Source: an uncultured Planctomycetaceae bacterium (lineage in GTDB: Bacteria > Planctomycetota > Planctomycetia > Pirellulales > UBA1268). From it: 8,444 nucleotides of DNA. The notes under the pieces were generated by a model. The model saw only the letters and a list, made by a program, of their open reading frames with translations, was not told the DNA's origin and searched no databases. Every line of letters begins with the position of its first letter. The stretch's first letter is position 1. The stretch spans positions 1-8,444 of the forward strand of contig CALAZQ010000027.1 of the NCBI GenBank assembly GCA_937926325.1, read 5' to 3'. A program made the position numbers and the translations under genes. Below are positions 6,261 through 8,444 of this stretch, one piece after another.

Positions 6261-8192
6261 TCACCGGCCAATCACCTCCGTCAGCCGCTTTTCCAGATCG
6301 GTGACAATCACATTGCGATCGACCACCGTCCCCTCGGCGTCGAGCAGCAGCATGGTCGGGAGCGTCAGGATGCCCAGTTCCTCCGCCAGCCGTCCATCCA
6401 GACCTGCCGGCTCATGCAACTGGGGCCAGGGCAGGGGACTGGTCTGAAGGAACCGGTCTAGCGCCGCCTGATCGCCATCGAGGGCGATGCCGACGACCGC
6501 CAGCTTGCGGGAACCGTAGCGAGCCTGCAGTTCTCGAATTCTGGCGATATCGACTTTGCACGGCTCGCACCAGGTCGCCCAGTAGTGCACCAGTACAGGC
6601 GTGCCCCGAAACTGGCTGAGGCTGAGCTTCCTGCCGTCAGTGGTTTCCCCGCTGAGGTCAAGCGGCTTGCCCACCGCAGCGAGCCGGCGAACGGCACCGC
6701 GAGCCTTGCGGGCCGAGGCCGATTCCGGAAACTGATCGACGATCGCCTGGTACCGGGCAACCGCGTCATCTTCCTGGCCGGAAAACTCGGCCGCGATGCC
6801 AATCTGTAGCATCGCCTCGGCCGCATCGTTCGCCTCGGGATAGGCCTCAACAAAGGCGGCCAGTTCGTCGAGCCAGGCGGCCTGCACCGCTTCGATATCG
6901 GCCTCGGGCTGCTGCATCTGGGCCGCATAACGGGCTGACGCAAGCCGAAAAGCCAGAAACGGCTTGAGCGGGTCGCTGGCCGGAAGGTCCTCCTCCAGTT
7001 GCTCGAGCCGGCCGATGCCATCTGGCAGCGTTCCCTCCTGGGTCGCTGCGGCCAGGGTCTCGATCAACTGACGCAGCCAGAACTCCCGCTCGTCAGCGAC
7101 CGCGGCCGCGACCACGTCCTCGAGCACCGCCACCTGGCTGGCCACCAGTTTGCGACGTTCAGCGTCGGTGGCTCCAGGCAGCTGGTCTTCCAACAGCCGC
7201 AGCTTGTCCAGAAACGGCTTGAGAGACTCTGTGCTCACCACGCCGGTGGGCAACGACTGAGCATCGGCCCGGGGGGAGAAGAAGGCAAACCCTTCTGTGA
7301 CGACGCCACCGGCATCGGTGAGCTGGGGCAGGTCGAGCGGCCGCCAGACCGCACCGCAGCGGACCAGCGACCCGACAAAGACCTGCGACCCTGCCCCGGT
7401 GCCAGACTCGGTCAATGCCACCACGTTGTCGTAGGCGAGCACATCCCGCGTCGCTGCATCGCCCCCTTTAGGCAGCACACCTGGCGGGCCGGCAAGCATG
7501 GCTGTCCAGCGCGTTCCCGGCCCGATCTGCCGCTGCCGTTCCGCCAGTTGGGGAAAGTTCTCGGCGGCAGCTGCGGCTCGCCGACTGAGCTGGTCGAGCA
7601 GGTCGCCGTCAAAGCCGGCCGTCACCAGGTCATCCCGTGACGGGAGCAGCCGCTGAAAGGCCGCGACGTCCCGATCCCGCAGCGCGGCCACGATCTCGGC
7701 AGTCGCCTCCTCCGCCGAGAGCTGCTTCCAACGATCGAGCCGTTCGTCACCATCGGTATCGACACCCCACCGGCTGCCCGCGGCGGCCAGCCAGCGGGCC
7801 TGATCAGGCTTGGCGTTGTGGTCGGCATCGATGTCGCGATAGACCTCGAGGCCATCCCGGTAATAGCTCCAGTGGTCGACCACGCGGTCGCCATTGGTGT
7901 CGGCAAACCGCCGCAGCAGGGTGCCATCGGCCGAGCGGACCACCCAGGCGGTCATGCTGTCGGTCTTTTCCATTGAAAGCGTTGCCTGCTTCGCGGCCGC
8001 CGCGTCGGGAATGTCATAGTCAACGGTATGCCGCGGCTTGAGGCCCAGGGCATACTCAACGGTCGGCTGGGCCGCCGCGAGCGGCCGGGCAAGAAAGACC
8101 GTTGTCGACGCGGCTGCAGCCCAGACGGCGGCCACGATTCCGAGACGACGGCTGACCGGAGCGGCAGAACGCTTGCATATGCGGCTGAACAT
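6261..8192 (-). CDS. Exported TlpA-like thioredoxin-domain protein with Asp-rich loops and helical middle
   Basis: This 643-aa protein has an N-terminal signal (basic 1-17, hydrophobic 18-41, likely cleavage after LAAAQ). Residues 98-155 hold three Asp-rich loops of the pattern D-x-[ND]-x-[DN]-x3-D followed by Trp, starting at 98, 122 and 145, like calcium-binding loops. A helical region (160-440) follows, then a TPR-like segment (440-505). A C-terminal TlpA/ResA-type thioredoxin domain (about 508-643) has WCEPC (Cys542, Cys545) and the cis-Pro in TLPT (Pro612). Such domains reduce or exchange disulphides in the periplasm. The start at 8192 is chosen because AGGAGG lies 10 nt upstream; a TTG at 8198 would leave only 4 nt. 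It precedes the small membrane gene on the same strand. Its substrate is unknown. Confidence 0.88.
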   Translation of the reverse strand: MFSRICKRSAAPVSRRLGIVAAVWAAAASTTVFLARPLAAAQPTVEYALGLKPRHTVDYDIPDAAAAKQATLSMEKTDSMTAWVVRSADGTLLRRFADTNGDRVVDHWSYYRDGLEVYRDIDADHNAKPDQARWLAAAGSRWGVDTDGDERLDRWKQLSAEEATAEIVAALRDRDVAAFQRLLPSRDDLVTAGFDGDLLDQLSRRAAAAAENFPQLAERQRQIGPGTRWTAMLAGPPGVLPKGGDAATRDVLAYDNVVALTESGTGAGSQVFVGSLVRCGAVWRPLDLPQLTDAGGVVTEGFAFFSPRADAQSLPTGVVSTESLKPFLDKLRLLEDQLPGATDAERRKLVASQVAVLEDVVAAAVADEREFWLRQLIETLAAATQEGTLPDGIGRLEQLEEDLPASDPLKPFLAFRLASARYAAQMQQPEADIEAVQAAWLDELAAFVEAYPEANDAAEAMLQIGIAAEFSGQEDDAVARYQAIVDQFPESASARKARGAVRRLAAVGKPLDLSGETTDGRKLSLSQFRGTPVLVHYWATWCEPCKVDIARIRELQARYGSRKLAVVGIALDGDQAALDRFLQTSPLPWPQLHEPAGLDGRLAEELGILTLPTMLLLDAEGTVVDRNVIVTDLEKRLTEVIGR

Positions 8193-8309
8193 CGGCAATG
8201 GGCCTCCTGGCTGGCTAAGGGTGTCGGCGTCCGCGGCGGCAGCCTACCTGAGGGCCCGGCGAGCCGTCAGCGCCGGCTTCCCGGCAGTCCCGCGGAAAAC
8301 GCCCGGCTG

Positions 8310-8339
8310 TTGCAAACGGGCCGGCAGCGAGGGTAGGTT
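8310..8339 (+). promoter_or_regulatory. Candidate promoter for tRNA-Ile
   Basis: TTGCAA (8310-8315) and TAGGTT (8334-8339) are separated by 18 nt, about 31 nt upstream of the tRNA 5' end. The match is partial (four and three of six bases). Transcription would start near the palindrome at 8347-8362. The region 8193-8309 holds no clear promoter for the divergent TlpA-like gene. Confidence 0.3.
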
Positions 8340-8346
8340 TCAGACA

Positions 8347-8362
8347 GTTGGCAGATGCCAAC
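8347..8362. repeat. Perfect palindrome upstream of tRNA-Ile
   Basis: GTTGGCA-GA-TGCCAAC has 7-bp arms and a 2-bp spacer and ends 8 nt before the tRNA. It sits in the space between two divergent genes, at or just after the expected transcription start. It resembles a binding site for a dimeric regulator, or a short leader hairpin in the tRNA precursor. Confidence 0.45.
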
Positions 8363-8370
8363 GGCAGCGG

Positions 8371-8444
8371 GCGCGCGTAGCTCAGTTGGTTAGAGCGCCA
8401 CCCTGATAAGGTGGAGGTCCCAAGTTCGAGTCTTGGCGCGCGCA
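8371..8444 (+). tRNA. tRNA-Ile (anticodon GAT)
   Basis: A complete 74-nt cloverleaf ends exactly at the window edge. It has a 7-bp acceptor stem GCGCGCG/CGCGCGC, D arm TA-GCTC-AGTTGGTTA-GAGC, anticodon stem CCACC/GGTGG with loop CTGATAA, T arm CCAAG-TTCGAGT-CTTGG and discriminator A. The anticodon GAT reads AUC/AUU isoleucine codons. This tRNA often lies within rRNA operons; no rRNA is visible upstream here, and what follows is outside the window. Confidence 0.97.

Noticed and set aside
6261..6263. TGA as a selenocysteine codon in the TlpA-like protein
   Set aside because: The thioredoxin domain ends normally just before the stop, the active site already has CxxC, and no selenocysteine-insertion hairpin was recognised after the TGA.
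6073..6264. 63-codon frame starting GTG and overlapping the TlpA-gene stop
   Set aside because: The GTGA overlap is suggestive of coupling, but the product has no helices or motifs, while the alternative frame encodes three clean transmembrane segments.
3..8444. Genomic island bounded by two tRNA genes
   Set aside because: Both tRNA 3' ends, the usual integration sites, point out of the window. There is no integrase, direct repeat of a tRNA end, or transposase, and the genes look typical of the host lineage.
1..8444. CRISPR arrays, insertion sequences or large repeats
   Set aside because: I read both strands and saw no regularly spaced repeats, no transposase-like ORF and no long terminal inverted repeats.

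Overview
The window is a GC-rich bacterial segment that reads as Planctomycetota, most likely near Pirellulales. The evidence is the gene set: an exbB/exbD pair next to an alpha-toroid (squalene-cyclase-like) repeat protein, a secreted BON-domain protein with a Tyr/Pro-rich tail, a long secreted TlpA-like thioredoxin protein with Asp-rich calcium-loop-like repeats, and small TatA paralogues. This placement comes from recalled family patterns, not a search. All eight protein genes lie on the minus strand. A tRNA-Val(CAC) at the left edge (minus) and a tRNA-Ile(GAT) at the right edge (plus) frame the block, with both 3' ends pointing outward.

In transcription order (right to left) the layout is as follows. 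(1) A 643-aa exported protein with three Asp-rich loops, a helical/TPR-like middle and a C-terminal TlpA-type thioredoxin domain (8192-6261), followed in the same frame by a small three-helix membrane protein (6176-5889). (2) A leader with competing inverted repeats, a BON-domain exported protein (5700-4699) and a strong intrinsic terminator (4626-4591). (3) A tight four-gene cluster: a His/Cys-rich putative lipoprotein (4475-3897), exbB (3883-3011), exbD (3007-2606) and a 579-aa membrane-anchored alpha-toroid protein (2550-811). (4) A pair of TatA-family genes (691-482 and 390-112) with a candidate promoter overlapping the end of the toroid gene, then tRNA-Val with a candidate promoter overlapping the last tat stop codon.

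The most interesting element is the four-gene cluster. ExbB and ExbD form a proton-driven motor that normally drives TonB. No TonB is present here. The next gene encodes a protein whose N-terminus looks like that of TonB (a transmembrane helix with Ser and His four residues apart, a beta-like stretch, then a Pro/Ala/Glu-rich linker), but whose C-terminus is an alpha/alpha toroid without an obvious cyclase motif. With the His/Cys-rich lipoprotein encoded first, this suggests a motor-driven envelope system with a non-standard effector. That function is inference; the gene order and sequence features are directly visible.
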